Source: an uncultured Prevotellaceae bacterium (GTDB lineage Bacteria > Bacteroidota > Bacteroidia > Bacteroidales > Bacteroidaceae). From it: DNA of 64,000 nt. Below are positions 27,921 through 35,959 of the stretch, piece after piece. The notes under the pieces are model-generated. The model had not been told where the DNA came from, made no database searches, and worked only from the letters and a program-made list of their open reading frames with translations. Location of the stretch: positions 1 to 64,000 of the forward strand of contig CACXYH010000001.1 in assembly GCA_902771785.1 (NCBI GenBank). Direction: 5' to 3'. Both the position numbers and the translations under genes were made by a program. Each line of letters begins with the position of its first letter. Positions within the stretch are counted from its first letter, which is position 1.

Positions 27921-29561
27921 ATGAAGAGAGGTAAAATCGCTTTATTATGGATGGCACTCGCCATGACTTGCACTACGACAGCCGACGAGCTGCCACACAT
28001 CAGCATCACGGCAAACACCGCACTGAATGCCCAGAAGAAAGTGCCTGCCCACATGAAGACCGATGGCTACGACGGCTCCATCGGCATCAAGCTGCGCGGC
28101 AACAGCTCGCTCAGCTTCAACCAAAAGAAATACACCATTGAACTGCGAAACGAACAAGGCGACGACATCGACGCACCGCTGCTCGGAATGCCGACTCACA
28201 GCGACTGGGTGCTGCTGGCTCCCTACAACGACGTGTCGATGGTGCGCGACCCGCTGGCGTTCCAGCTCTGGCGCGACATGGGCCACTGGGGCCCCCGCAC
28301 GAAGATGGTCGAGGTGACGTTCAACGGCGACTATCGCGGCATCTACATCCTTTCCGAGGCCATCAAGCGGGGTCCGGAGCGCGTCGACATCAGCAAACTG
28401 AAGAAAACCGACGTTGCCGGACGCGACGTGACAGGCGGCTACCTGCTGCGCATCGACACCTACAATGCCGATGATGCCACCTTCCCTTCGAAGGTTCCCG
28501 GCATCGGCGACGGCATCATGACCAGCCAAATCACCTGGTCGTGCATCTATCCGAAGAAGTCCAAGCTGCAACCCGAGCAGCTACAGTACATCGAAGCCTT
28601 TGTCGACACCGTAGAACAAACCATACAGGCTGACTACTTTGCCGACCCTCTGCGCGGCTATGCACGCTACATCGACGTGCCCTCCTTCGTCGACTACTTC
28701 ATCCATACCGAGCTCAGCCTGAATGCCGACGGCTACAAGCGCAGCGCCTACTTCTACAAAGAGAAGCTGCACGCCGACGGCACGGGAGGCAAGCTGGTGG
28801 CCGGCCCTGTGTGGGACTACAATCTGGCCTACGGCAACTGCAACTTCTGCAATGCCAACAAGATTGATGCCTGGTGCTTTGAGGGCGGCAACACCCAGCC
28901 CACGCCCGCCCTCTGGCAGCGCCTGCTGCAAGACCCCAACTTCAGAAAAGCCGTGAAGCAGCGCTACCAGCAGCTGCGCAAAGGAGCGCTCAGCAACCGC
29001 GCCATTTTCGGCTATATTGACCGGCATGCACGCCTGCTGGCTCCGCATCTGGCGAAACATTTCGAGAAATATCCCGAACTGCTCGTCAGCGAGGAGCAGA
29101 AGAAGCAGGCAGCCCAGCAACCAGCCTTCGGCGGTTTCGGCCAAATGCCCTTCGGAGGCTTCCCCATGCCTCAGTTCGACAGCATTCCGCAGTTCGACTT
29201 CAGCCGCTTCCCCATGCCCCGGTTCGACAGCATTCCTCAGTTCCCGAGCGGCTTCCCCATGATGCCCGGCGGCTTTCAGATGCCTGAAGGTGGCTTCCAG
29301 ATGCCTGAAGGTGGCTTTGCCGGCTTTGGCGGTTTCGGTGGCGGAGGCGACATGATAGGCTGGTTTGCCGCCTATCGCGTCAGCTCCTACGACGAGGAAA
29401 TCGCCACGCTGAAGCAGTGGCTCGCCGACCGGCTGGCATTCCTCGACCAACAGATAGCCCGCTTCGACCGCGACTTCGAGCCTCGCATACAAGAGCCGAA
29501 GGAAATCAAAGGCCCATCGTTCGGCGGCTTCAACTTTAATTTTCAATTTCCCCAGCAATAA
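27921..29561 (+). CDS. CotH kinase family protein with FGG/MPxFDSIPQF low-complexity region
   Basis: 546-aa protein with a weak signal peptide (ALAMTCTTTA). Family CotH segments are clear: IGIKLRGNSSLSFNQKKYTIEL, LLAPYNDVSMVRDPLAF, GDYRGIYILSEAIKR, GGYLLRID and GPVWDYNLAYGNCNF. CotH proteins are atypical kinases, first known from spore coats, and common as exported proteins in Bacteroidota. About residues 395-480 are low complexity, with repeats of PMPxFDSIPQF and GGFQMPE ending in FGGFGGGG. The CE15 esterase starts 19 bases downstream, so they form an operon. Its role in polysaccharide degradation is unknown; surface modification or assembly is conceivable. Confidence 0.85.
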   Translation: MKRGKIALLWMALAMTCTTTADELPHISITANTALNAQKKVPAHMKTDGYDGSIGIKLRGNSSLSFNQKKYTIELRNEQGDDIDAPLLGMPTHSDWVLLAPYNDVSMVRDPLAFQLWRDMGHWGPRTKMVEVTFNGDYRGIYILSEAIKRGPERVDISKLKKTDVAGRDVTGGYLLRIDTYNADDATFPSKVPGIGDGIMTSQITWSCIYPKKSKLQPEQLQYIEAFVDTVEQTIQADYFADPLRGYARYIDVPSFVDYFIHTELSLNADGYKRSAYFYKEKLHADGTGGKLVAGPVWDYNLAYGNCNFCNANKIDAWCFEGGNTQPTPALWQRLLQDPNFRKAVKQRYQQLRKGALSNRAIFGYIDRHARLLAPHLAKHFEKYPELLVSEEQKKQAAQQPAFGGFGQMPFGGFPMPQFDSIPQFDFSRFPMPRFDSIPQFPSGFPMMPGGFQMPEGGFQMPEGGFAGFGGFGGGGDMIGWFAAYRVSSYDEEIATLKQWLADRLAFLDQQIARFDRDFEPRIQEPKEIKGPSFGGFNFNFQFPQQ

Positions 29562-29580
29562 CAACTAAAACTAACAAGCA

Positions 29581-30786
29581 ATGAAAAGGTCACTATTCCT
29601 CGGCACATTGCTCGCTCTGGCCATCTGCGGCACAGCGCAAGCACAGAAGAACGACGTGCCACTCGTCTACTCAGTAGAAAACACGGGAGCCAAGTTCAAA
29701 GCACCCAAGATGAAAACCATCGACCAGCTGCCCGTCATCCGCGAGCTGCCCGATGCTCTTGAAGGCGTAAAAAAGTTCAAGGACTGGTCAAAGCGCCGCA
29801 GCAACATCAGCCATATGATTCAGCACTACGGCATCGGCACCAAGCCTGCCGTGAAGCCCGGCGAGGTGAAAGCCCGCATGGAAGGCGACTCGATGCTCGT
29901 CGTCGACGTCACCGTCAACGGACAGACGCTGACCCTCACCTCGCAAATACGCTATCCGAAAGTGGGCCAGCCACCCTATGCGCTGATGATTGGCACCAGC
30001 ATGATGTCGCTGCCCCGCCAGCTCTTCGAAGGCCGCCCCATCGCTATCATGAACTTCCATGAGAAGCAGGTCAACGACTACGGACAGTTCGGACGCCACC
30101 ATGAGCGCGGTGAGCACAACTTCGACCGTCTCTACCCCGACCTGAAGGACAACGGAGCTTACAGCGAATGGGCATGGGGACTGAGCCGACTGCTCGACGG
30201 ACTGCAGCAGCTGGGCCCCGAAGTGACCAAAATCGACATGCAGCACATCGGCGTCACTGGCTGTTCCTATGCCGGAAAGATGGCGCTCTACTGCGGAGCC
30301 TTCGACGAGCGCATTGCCCTGACCATCGCTCAGGAGCCTGGTGGCGGCGGAGCAGCTGCCTGGCGAGCCTCTCATGAGTCGACGGAAAACGTAGAAGACC
30401 TCGACAAGACCGACTACCACTGGTTCAAAGAGAGCCAGCGCGAGAACTTCCACGGCGACTCTGTCTACCGTCTGCCCTACGACCAGCACGAGCTCTGCGC
30501 CATGGTCTGCCCACGCGCCCTGCTGCTGTTGGGTAACCCCGACTATAAGTGGCTCTCCGATGAAGCCATGCTCGTCTCGGCAAAGGCTGCCCGCCCCGTG
30601 TGGGAGAAGTTCGGCATTGCCGACCGCATGGGCTGGAGCATCGTCGACGGCCACGGCCACTGCCAGCTGCCCCCCAGCCAGTTCCCCGAAGTACAGGCAT
30701 TCATCGACAAGTTCCTGCTGGGACGCGACACGAACACCAGCGACATCCGCATCGTCAACGTCAAGGGGAAGTTCGCCGGAAAGTAA
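29581..30786 (+). CDS. CE15-type glucuronoyl esterase
   Basis: 401-aa secreted alpha/beta hydrolase resembling 4-O-methyl-glucuronoyl methylesterases, which cleave ester bonds between xylan glucuronates and lignin. The signal peptide ends TAQAQ. The nucleophile is Ser229 in VTGCSYAGK, with Glu252 in AQEPGGGGAA and a His in DGHGHCQLP; WAWGLSRLLD also fits the family. The usual Arg after the catalytic Ser (GCSRxGK) is Tyr230 here, a notable change because that Arg normally helps form the oxyanion hole. Downstream of the CotH gene in one operon and followed by a strong terminator. A related activity on another ester is possible. Confidence 0.87.
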   Translation: MKRSLFLGTLLALAICGTAQAQKNDVPLVYSVENTGAKFKAPKMKTIDQLPVIRELPDALEGVKKFKDWSKRRSNISHMIQHYGIGTKPAVKPGEVKARMEGDSMLVVDVTVNGQTLTLTSQIRYPKVGQPPYALMIGTSMMSLPRQLFEGRPIAIMNFHEKQVNDYGQFGRHHERGEHNFDRLYPDLKDNGAYSEWAWGLSRLLDGLQQLGPEVTKIDMQHIGVTGCSYAGKMALYCGAFDERIALTIAQEPGGGGAAAWRASHESTENVEDLDKTDYHWFKESQRENFHGDSVYRLPYDQHELCAMVCPRALLLLGNPDYKWLSDEAMLVSAKAARPVWEKFGIADRMGWSIVDGHGHCQLPPSQFPEVQAFIDKFLLGRDTNTSDIRIVNVKGKFAGK

Positions 30787-30810
30787 GCCCTTTAGCAAGG
30801 GACTATAACC

Positions 30811-30852
30811 ACAAAGGGGGCTGCTTCTGTCAACTGAAGCAGCCCTCTTTGT
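30811..30852. terminator. Terminator of CotH-CE15 operon
   Basis: Long stem ACAAAG...GGGCTGCTTC / GAAGCAGCCC...CTTTGT with loop TGTCAACT, followed by a T-rich tract. It lies between converging genes. Confidence 0.9.
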
Positions 30853-30890
30853 TTGTATCAATTATTCAGCTTCCTCCTGGTCTACGGCGG

Positions 30891-30978
30891 AAACCAGTGG
30901 TTTCCACGCGAGAAACCGATGGTCTACAGCGTAAAAACCGATGGTCTACAGCGTAAAAACTGGCTACAACGACGAGGC
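30891..30978. repeat. 22-bp tandem repeats between convergent genes
   Basis: Units start at 30891, 30913, 30935 and 30957. The two middle units are identical over 22 bp (opening AAACCGATGGTCTACAGCG), and the outer two are diverged copies beginning AAACCAGTGG and AAACTGG. A partial CTGGTCTACGGCG also lies just upstream at 30878. The unit sequence is unrelated to the AAGCGGCACTT arrays but has the same period. Confidence 0.82.
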
Positions 30979-31021
30979 CACTGCCTCTCTTGTAAGGTCA
31001 AAGCGAGCGGCGTCGCTGCGA

Positions 31022-33028
31022 TTAGAGGCTATATTCGAACATCACCATCGAGTAAGGAGCAAGTTCGTACTTGAACTCCTTCTGAACCTTCATCGGCTCG
31101 GTCTGCGGAGCGATGGGCTGCTTGTCGTAGTTGTTCTCGTCGGTGGGCTGTCCGGAAATGACGGTCTTCGTGGCCTGCTTCTTCAGCGGGAAGCGCGACA
31201 GGTCGATCTTGGCCGTCTTCGCTTCGCTGCCGGCGTTGCAGAGTTTGACGAAGAGCTTGCGGGTCTTCACGTTGAGCACGACGCTCTGGCCATAGTGCAC
31301 GTCGGGCTGGGGCTGCACCACAAAAGGAGCATCGCCTTCAAACTCCACGCAGTCGCCATAGAAATACTGTCCGGCCGACCGTCCGAACATCTGCTGCACG
31401 TAGTAGCTGCAGGTGAGGTACGGGCGCTCGTTGTCGAAGTAAATCAGGTCGGGGTTCCAGTTGGTGGCATTCTTGCGGGCAAAGAGCGGCGCATAGCTGG
31501 TCATGCAGACCAAGTCGCCGTTGCGCTCGACATGGAGCAGGTAGAGACCTTCGGCCAGTGCGTCGATGAGCTTCTTGTCTTTGGCGGCATACTCGCCGAG
31601 GTAGACCTTCGTCTTGCGGTCGCGCGGATAGCTGTCGTACTGACGCTTGCTCAGGAAGAAATTGTGTTGCTCGTAGTAGTGCTCGTCGATGATGGGCATC
31701 TGGAGCTCTTCAGCCAGTTTCCAGCCGTTCTCCAGGTCGGGGTTGCCGGGGTGAGAACCGGGGCCTGCCGTGCCTACAATGATGATGTTGGGATACTTCT
31801 CCACCACCTTCTTATAGATATAGCGGAAGCGCTCGGCAAACTCGGGCGTGATTTTCTCCTCGTTGCCCAGTCCAAGGTATTTCAGGTTGAAGGGTTTCGG
31901 ATGGCCGGCATCAGCACGCATCTTTGCCCACTTCGAGGTGGCAGGGTCGCCATTGGCCCACTCAATCAGGTCGAGCGCATCCTGTGCCCACTCGTCCATC
32001 TCGCTCATGGGTACAACGTCCTGAGCCTGGGTGCGCATGCTCCAACCGCCGTTGGTTCCCTGACAGCTGACGCCACAGGGCAGGATGGGCAGCGGCTCCA
32101 TCTGCAGGTCTTCGCAGAACTGGAAGTACTCATAGTAGCCCAGTCCCATTGACTGGTGATAGCCCCAGGTGTTCTTCAGCTGGCGGCGCTGCTCGCGAGG
32201 ACCGATGGTGGTCTTCCAGCGATAGGTATTCCAGAAGCCGTCACCACCACCGTGAACGACGCATCCGCCGGGGAAGCGCATGAACTTCGGGTGCAGGTCG
32301 GCCAGTACCTGAGCCAGGTCTTTGCGCATTCCGTGACCCTTATAGGTGTCCTGCGGCATGAGCGACACCATGTCGATGTCGAGGTCGCCCTGCTGCAGCA
32401 CAAGGATTTGGAGGGCAGCCTTCTGGCAGTCGGCATTAGAGGTGAGCACAGCCGAATACTTTTTCCAGTTCTTGTCGTTCACGTTGAGCGTCGTATCGGC
32501 CAGCACCTTCGCATCGCGGCCCCAGCCCTGTGGCTCAATGAGCACCACACGCACCTGCTTGGCATCGCCCGGATTGCGCAGGAAGACCGAGAAGTCGTAG
32601 CGGGCACCCTGCTTGACGCTGATGCCATCGAAACCGTTGTTCTCAAGTCCGAAGCCTTTCCATCCCTTGTAGTCGTAGTATTCCTTGACACGCTCCGTGT
32701 GCAGTCGCATGTAGGTGGGGTTGTTGGGATGTATGCCTCCAGTCATGCAGATTTCGAGCTTACCCAGCGAGTGGCCCGGACGAATCATGCGCCATGCCGT
32801 GGCCGGCCCCCATCCGTCGCGTTCGTTGGGATTAAACTCGAACGAGCCGTTCTGCACCAGCTCGGCATAGAGTCCGCCGTCGGCGCTGCTGCTGATGTCC
32901 TCGAAGAAAATACCAATCAGCTCGTCGCTGATAGCCCTGCCGCCTTTGGGGGCCGACATGGGCTTTTGGGCTGTAGCGCCCAGAGTTGCCGCCAACAGAA
33001 TGGCGGCGAGAGTTGTACGTTTGTTCAT
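31022..33028 (-). CDS. GH51 alpha-L-arabinofuranosidase
   Basis: 668-aa secreted GH51 enzyme that releases arabinofuranose side chains from arabinoxylan or arabinan. The signal peptide ends LGATAQ. The N-terminal ELIGIFFEDISSSADGGLYAELVQNGSFE is a family signature. A CBM4/9-like insert (about 75-230) precedes the barrel. Acid/base Glu390 is in YLGLGNEEK and nucleophile Glu479 in VYLGEYA. An upstream ATG five codons earlier (33043) is possible, but 33028 starts the signal peptide. It lies 27 bases downstream of the aldo/keto reductase gene on the same strand and is probably read from the promoter at 34442-34449. Confidence 0.95.
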   Translation of the reverse strand: MNKRTTLAAILLAATLGATAQKPMSAPKGGRAISDELIGIFFEDISSSADGGLYAELVQNGSFEFNPNERDGWGPATAWRMIRPGHSLGKLEICMTGGIHPNNPTYMRLHTERVKEYYDYKGWKGFGLENNGFDGISVKQGARYDFSVFLRNPGDAKQVRVVLIEPQGWGRDAKVLADTTLNVNDKNWKKYSAVLTSNADCQKAALQILVLQQGDLDIDMVSLMPQDTYKGHGMRKDLAQVLADLHPKFMRFPGGCVVHGGGDGFWNTYRWKTTIGPREQRRQLKNTWGYHQSMGLGYYEYFQFCEDLQMEPLPILPCGVSCQGTNGGWSMRTQAQDVVPMSEMDEWAQDALDLIEWANGDPATSKWAKMRADAGHPKPFNLKYLGLGNEEKITPEFAERFRYIYKKVVEKYPNIIIVGTAGPGSHPGNPDLENGWKLAEELQMPIIDEHYYEQHNFFLSKRQYDSYPRDRKTKVYLGEYAAKDKKLIDALAEGLYLLHVERNGDLVCMTSYAPLFARKNATNWNPDLIYFDNERPYLTCSYYVQQMFGRSAGQYFYGDCVEFEGDAPFVVQPQPDVHYGQSVVLNVKTRKLFVKLCNAGSEAKTAKIDLSRFPLKKQATKTVISGQPTDENNYDKQPIAPQTEPMKVQKEFKYELAPYSMVMFEYSL

Positions 33029-33055
33029 TTCTGAGATTATCATGTAGTTAGATAG

Positions 33056-34414
33056 TTACTTTCTGTTGCGCAGAGTCTCAACGATGCGTGCCATCTGATT
33101 GGGAATGCGTATTTGCTGCGGACACTTGGAGAGGCATACCTCGCAGTCCTGACAGGCACGGGCCCACTTTTTCTCGTCGGGCAGTGCCTTCTTGTAGCCG
33201 TCGATGAACTGCTGCTTGCGCGAATCAAAGTCGGCAGCGGTCTTGTCGGGCAACGGCAGGACGTGGTCGTTCACCGCCTCATTATAGTAAGCAAAGTTGC
33301 CGGGAATGTCTACACCATAGGGGCAGGGCATGCAATAGGCGCAGGTGGTGCAGGGAATGGTGGGGAAGCCCGCCATCTGGTCGGCAATGCTGGCCAGCAG
33401 CTGGTTCTCGGCTTCGGTGCAGTTCTCCAGAGGCGAGAAGGTCTGCACGTTGTCCACGAGATGCTCCATGCGGTTCATGCCACTCAGCGTGGTGAGGATA
33501 TTGGGATAAGAGCCCACCCAGCGGAAAGCCCAGCGGGCGGTGCTGTCGTTGGGGCGCACAGCCTTCAGCTGGTCGGACAGTTCCTTAGCCATGCGGCCGA
33601 AGGCTCCGCCGCGCAGCGGTTCCATGATGACACACTGGATGCCCAGTTTCTCGCATTTATTATAGAGATACTCTGCATCGGCATCGTGCTTCCAGCCTCC
33701 ACGGTTGATAGAGGCATGGCGCCAGTCGAGGAAGTTCATCTGGATTTGCACGAAGTCCCAGTGGTACTCATCGTTGTGGTCGAGCAGCCAGTCGAAGTCG
33801 CGCACGTCGCCATGATAGGAGAAGCCCAGATGCTTGATGCGTCCTGCCTCGCGTTCCTTCAGCAGGAAGTCAAGCAGTCCGTTATCGAGGAAGCGCCCTT
33901 TCAGCGAGTCCATGCCTCCGCCGATGCCATGCAGCAGGTAATAGTCGATGTGGTCGACCTTCAGACGCTCGAACGACTGTTCGTACATGCGCTTGGCGGC
34001 ATCGATGTTCCACTGCCTGCGGTTCTGGTTCGACATCTTCGTGGCCACGAAATACTTGTCACGAGGATAGCGCGAAAGCGAGTTGCCGGTGAGCACCTCC
34101 GATTGTCCGCCCATGTACATGGGAGCCGTGTCGAAGTAGTTCACACCATGCTCAATGGCATAGTCGACGAGTTTGTCGACCTCTTCCTGATTGTTGGGTA
34201 GTCGCATCATGCCAAAGCCGAGCAGCGAAATCTGCTCACCCGAGCCGTGCTGCACGCGGTAGGTCATGCGGTTTTCTACTGGTTTGTTGCCTTTCTTGTC
34301 TTGAGCTAACACGTTGAGTGGCTCGAGCGCCATGAGTGCCATGGCCGAGCCAGCTCCGATGCCCATTCTGCGCAGGAATTCCCTGCGGCTCATGTCATGC
34401 TTTTTCTGGTCCAT
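33056..34414 (-). CDS. Aldo/keto reductase with C-terminal ferredoxin-like 4Fe-4S domain, Tat-type signal
   Basis: 452-aa oxidoreductase. The N-terminus has a twin-arginine motif (SRREFLRRMG) and a hydrophobic stretch, indicating export of a folded cofactor-bearing protein. The aldo/keto reductase barrel shows GFGMMRLP, NYFDTAPMYMGGQSE and DYYLLHG, with CVIMEPLRGG later. The C-terminus carries CTTCAYCMPCPYGV and CQDCEVCLSKCPQ, two cysteine clusters for 4Fe-4S binding. An ATG at 34444 lies at the promoter box, so the ATG at 34414 is chosen. It precedes GH51 in the same transcript. A sugar or lignin-derived aldehyde substrate is possible, but nothing in the sequence fixes it. Confidence 0.9.
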   Translation of the reverse strand: MDQKKHDMSRREFLRRMGIGAGSAMALMALEPLNVLAQDKKGNKPVENRMTYRVQHGSGEQISLLGFGMMRLPNNQEEVDKLVDYAIEHGVNYFDTAPMYMGGQSEVLTGNSLSRYPRDKYFVATKMSNQNRRQWNIDAAKRMYEQSFERLKVDHIDYYLLHGIGGGMDSLKGRFLDNGLLDFLLKEREAGRIKHLGFSYHGDVRDFDWLLDHNDEYHWDFVQIQMNFLDWRHASINRGGWKHDADAEYLYNKCEKLGIQCVIMEPLRGGAFGRMAKELSDQLKAVRPNDSTARWAFRWVGSYPNILTTLSGMNRMEHLVDNVQTFSPLENCTEAENQLLASIADQMAGFPTIPCTTCAYCMPCPYGVDIPGNFAYYNEAVNDHVLPLPDKTAADFDSRKQQFIDGYKKALPDEKKWARACQDCEVCLSKCPQQIRIPNQMARIVETLRNRK

Positions 34415-34441
34415 AAAGTCTTTGCTCTGGTTAGTTTCCTG

Positions 34442-34449
34442 CAAAAATA
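34442..34449 (-). promoter_or_regulatory. -7 box TATTTTTG of reductase-GH51 operon
   Basis: Matches TAnnTTTG followed by CA on the minus strand. It directly abuts the upstream terminator stem, so the same T-tract serves as terminator tail and -7 box. Confidence 0.65.
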
Positions 34450-34483
34450 CTATAAAAGGCCGACATTTCCGGCCTTTTATAGT
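34449..34483 (-). terminator. Terminator after leftward GH43 pair
   Basis: A 13-bp perfect stem ACTATAAAAGGCC / GGCCTTTTATAGT with a 9-base loop. On the minus strand it is followed by ATTTTTG. Confidence 0.9.
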
Positions 34484-34498
34484 TTATTAACGCAAAAA

Positions 34499-35953
34499 TC
34501 AATGATTGCGGAAGTTCCACTTCGAGTTATCGCTGCTGAAGTCCCAGACTGCGAGCGTGGGCGTCGAGTCGGCTGCACTATAGAGCACGTAGCGCTTGTT
34601 GAGCTCGCTCTGGCCGGGAATGCGCTTAGGCATAATGCGGAATGTGCCGTCGACGGCCTGCTCGATGCGCCACAGCTGCTCGTCGGCACCCGAGAAAGCG
34701 GGCACAGTGGTCAGCTCCAGGTTTTCGGTAGCAGCAAGGGCACGGTCGGTACCTTCGATGACAATCTTAAAATAAGGACCGCCCAGATAGCCACCGGCCT
34801 CAGCCACAGGCGTCACCGTCCAGCGCTGGTGCGGACGGAACATGTAGTCACCGCAACGAAGGTCGATATTGCCAGTAGGCCATGTGCCTATCACGTCCTG
34901 CAACTTCTGATTGGCAACGGGCTGTGGGGGAGCAGCGTTAGCCTGCGGACGGCCAAAGCCACCCTGACGGGCCACGTTCATGCGAACAAAGTCGACTGCC
35001 AGCTCAAGGGCATAGCCACGACGCTCACTCTCAATCTCGAAGGTGCCGCCCTTGAACTGCTCGCCACCCACGGGCCAGTCGTTCTTCCAGAGCAGCGGAC
35101 GGATGGCCAGTGTGGAGCGGCCACCCATGTCGAAGTCGGCCTCCCAGTGGAACGACATCACCTCGATGCCCTCGTCGATGATGGTACGTCCGAAGTGTCC
35201 GGCACCCGTCTTGCGGTCGCCTGCAGCAATCACCATCTTGCCACCGCCATGATACATGTCGCGGTTCACATTGTCGAGATAAGGTCCTGTGACCTGGCGC
35301 GAACGGCCTACCACGATATTATAGGTAGAGTTCACGCCGTCGCAACAAGTGCCGTGAGTGCCCAGCAGGTAGTACCAGCCGTTGCGATAAATAAGGTCGC
35401 TGGCCTCACAGTCGATGGCAATGTCCAGCTCCTTGTTGCCTGCCACGCGCGCGCCGGTCGTCGGGTCGAGCTCAATGAGGCGTATGGTTCCGAAGTATGT
35501 GCCGTAGCTCACCCACAGACGTCCGGTCGTGGGGTCGAGCAGCATGCCCGGGTCAATGGCGTCGTTGTCTTCCATACCGTCAGACGAGCAGACCTCGACA
35601 GCCGTCGTAAACTTGAAGTCGGGCGATTTCGGATCGAGCGTCTTGTTCCACATGGTCAGGATGCGTCCGTTGTGTCCGCCACCCAGACCACCGCCCGTAG
35701 CTCCGTAGATGACCAGATAGCGGTCGCCAATCTTCAGCACGTCGGGGGCTGCACCGCCACCGGGGCGCTCAGCACCGCTGTTCCAGCTCCATCCGTCGCT
35801 GGAGATAAGGCCTCCGCCACCCGTGCCAAAGGTGTAGTACTTGCCGTCGCACTCGGCAATGGTCGACGGGTCGTGGATATAGGGAGCGCCAACTTGCGCC
35901 TGGGTTGCCGCCGTGGCAGCCAACATTCCAAGTATTATAGCAATATGTTTCAT
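34499..35953 (-). CDS. GH43 family endo-arabinanase-like enzyme with ricin-like C-terminal domain
   Basis: 484-aa secreted protein. The signal peptide ends ATQAQ. The GH43 propeller begins YIHDPSTIAECDGKYYTFGT, a segment typical of alpha-1,5-L-arabinanases, with the base Asp in HDPST, IDPGMLLD for the second Asp and the acid Glu in IDCEASDLIYRNGWYYL. A GGFGRPQANAAPPQP linker (about 325-340) leads to a beta-trefoil-like C-terminus (FKIVIEGTDRALAA..., DEQLWRIEQAVDGTFRI, NKRYVLYSAADSTPTLAVWDF) resembling ricin-type lectin repeats. It starts 6 bases after the upstream GH43 gene and ends before a terminator. Arabinan is the probable substrate; arabinoxylan activity cannot be excluded. Confidence 0.88.
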   Translation of the reverse strand: MKHIAIILGMLAATAATQAQVGAPYIHDPSTIAECDGKYYTFGTGGGGLISSDGWSWNSGAERPGGGAAPDVLKIGDRYLVIYGATGGGLGGGHNGRILTMWNKTLDPKSPDFKFTTAVEVCSSDGMEDNDAIDPGMLLDPTTGRLWVSYGTYFGTIRLIELDPTTGARVAGNKELDIAIDCEASDLIYRNGWYYLLGTHGTCCDGVNSTYNIVVGRSRQVTGPYLDNVNRDMYHGGGKMVIAAGDRKTGAGHFGRTIIDEGIEVMSFHWEADFDMGGRSTLAIRPLLWKNDWPVGGEQFKGGTFEIESERRGYALELAVDFVRMNVARQGGFGRPQANAAPPQPVANQKLQDVIGTWPTGNIDLRCGDYMFRPHQRWTVTPVAEAGGYLGGPYFKIVIEGTDRALAATENLELTTVPAFSGADEQLWRIEQAVDGTFRIMPKRIPGQSELNKRYVLYSAADSTPTLAVWDFSSDNSKWNFRNH

Positions 35954-35959
35954 CGTTGT

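Noticed and set aside
33056..34414. Oxidoreductase as a dedicated xylose-metabolism enzyme
   Set aside because: The Tat-type signal and two Fe-S motifs differ from cytosolic xylose reductases; substrate cannot be assigned.
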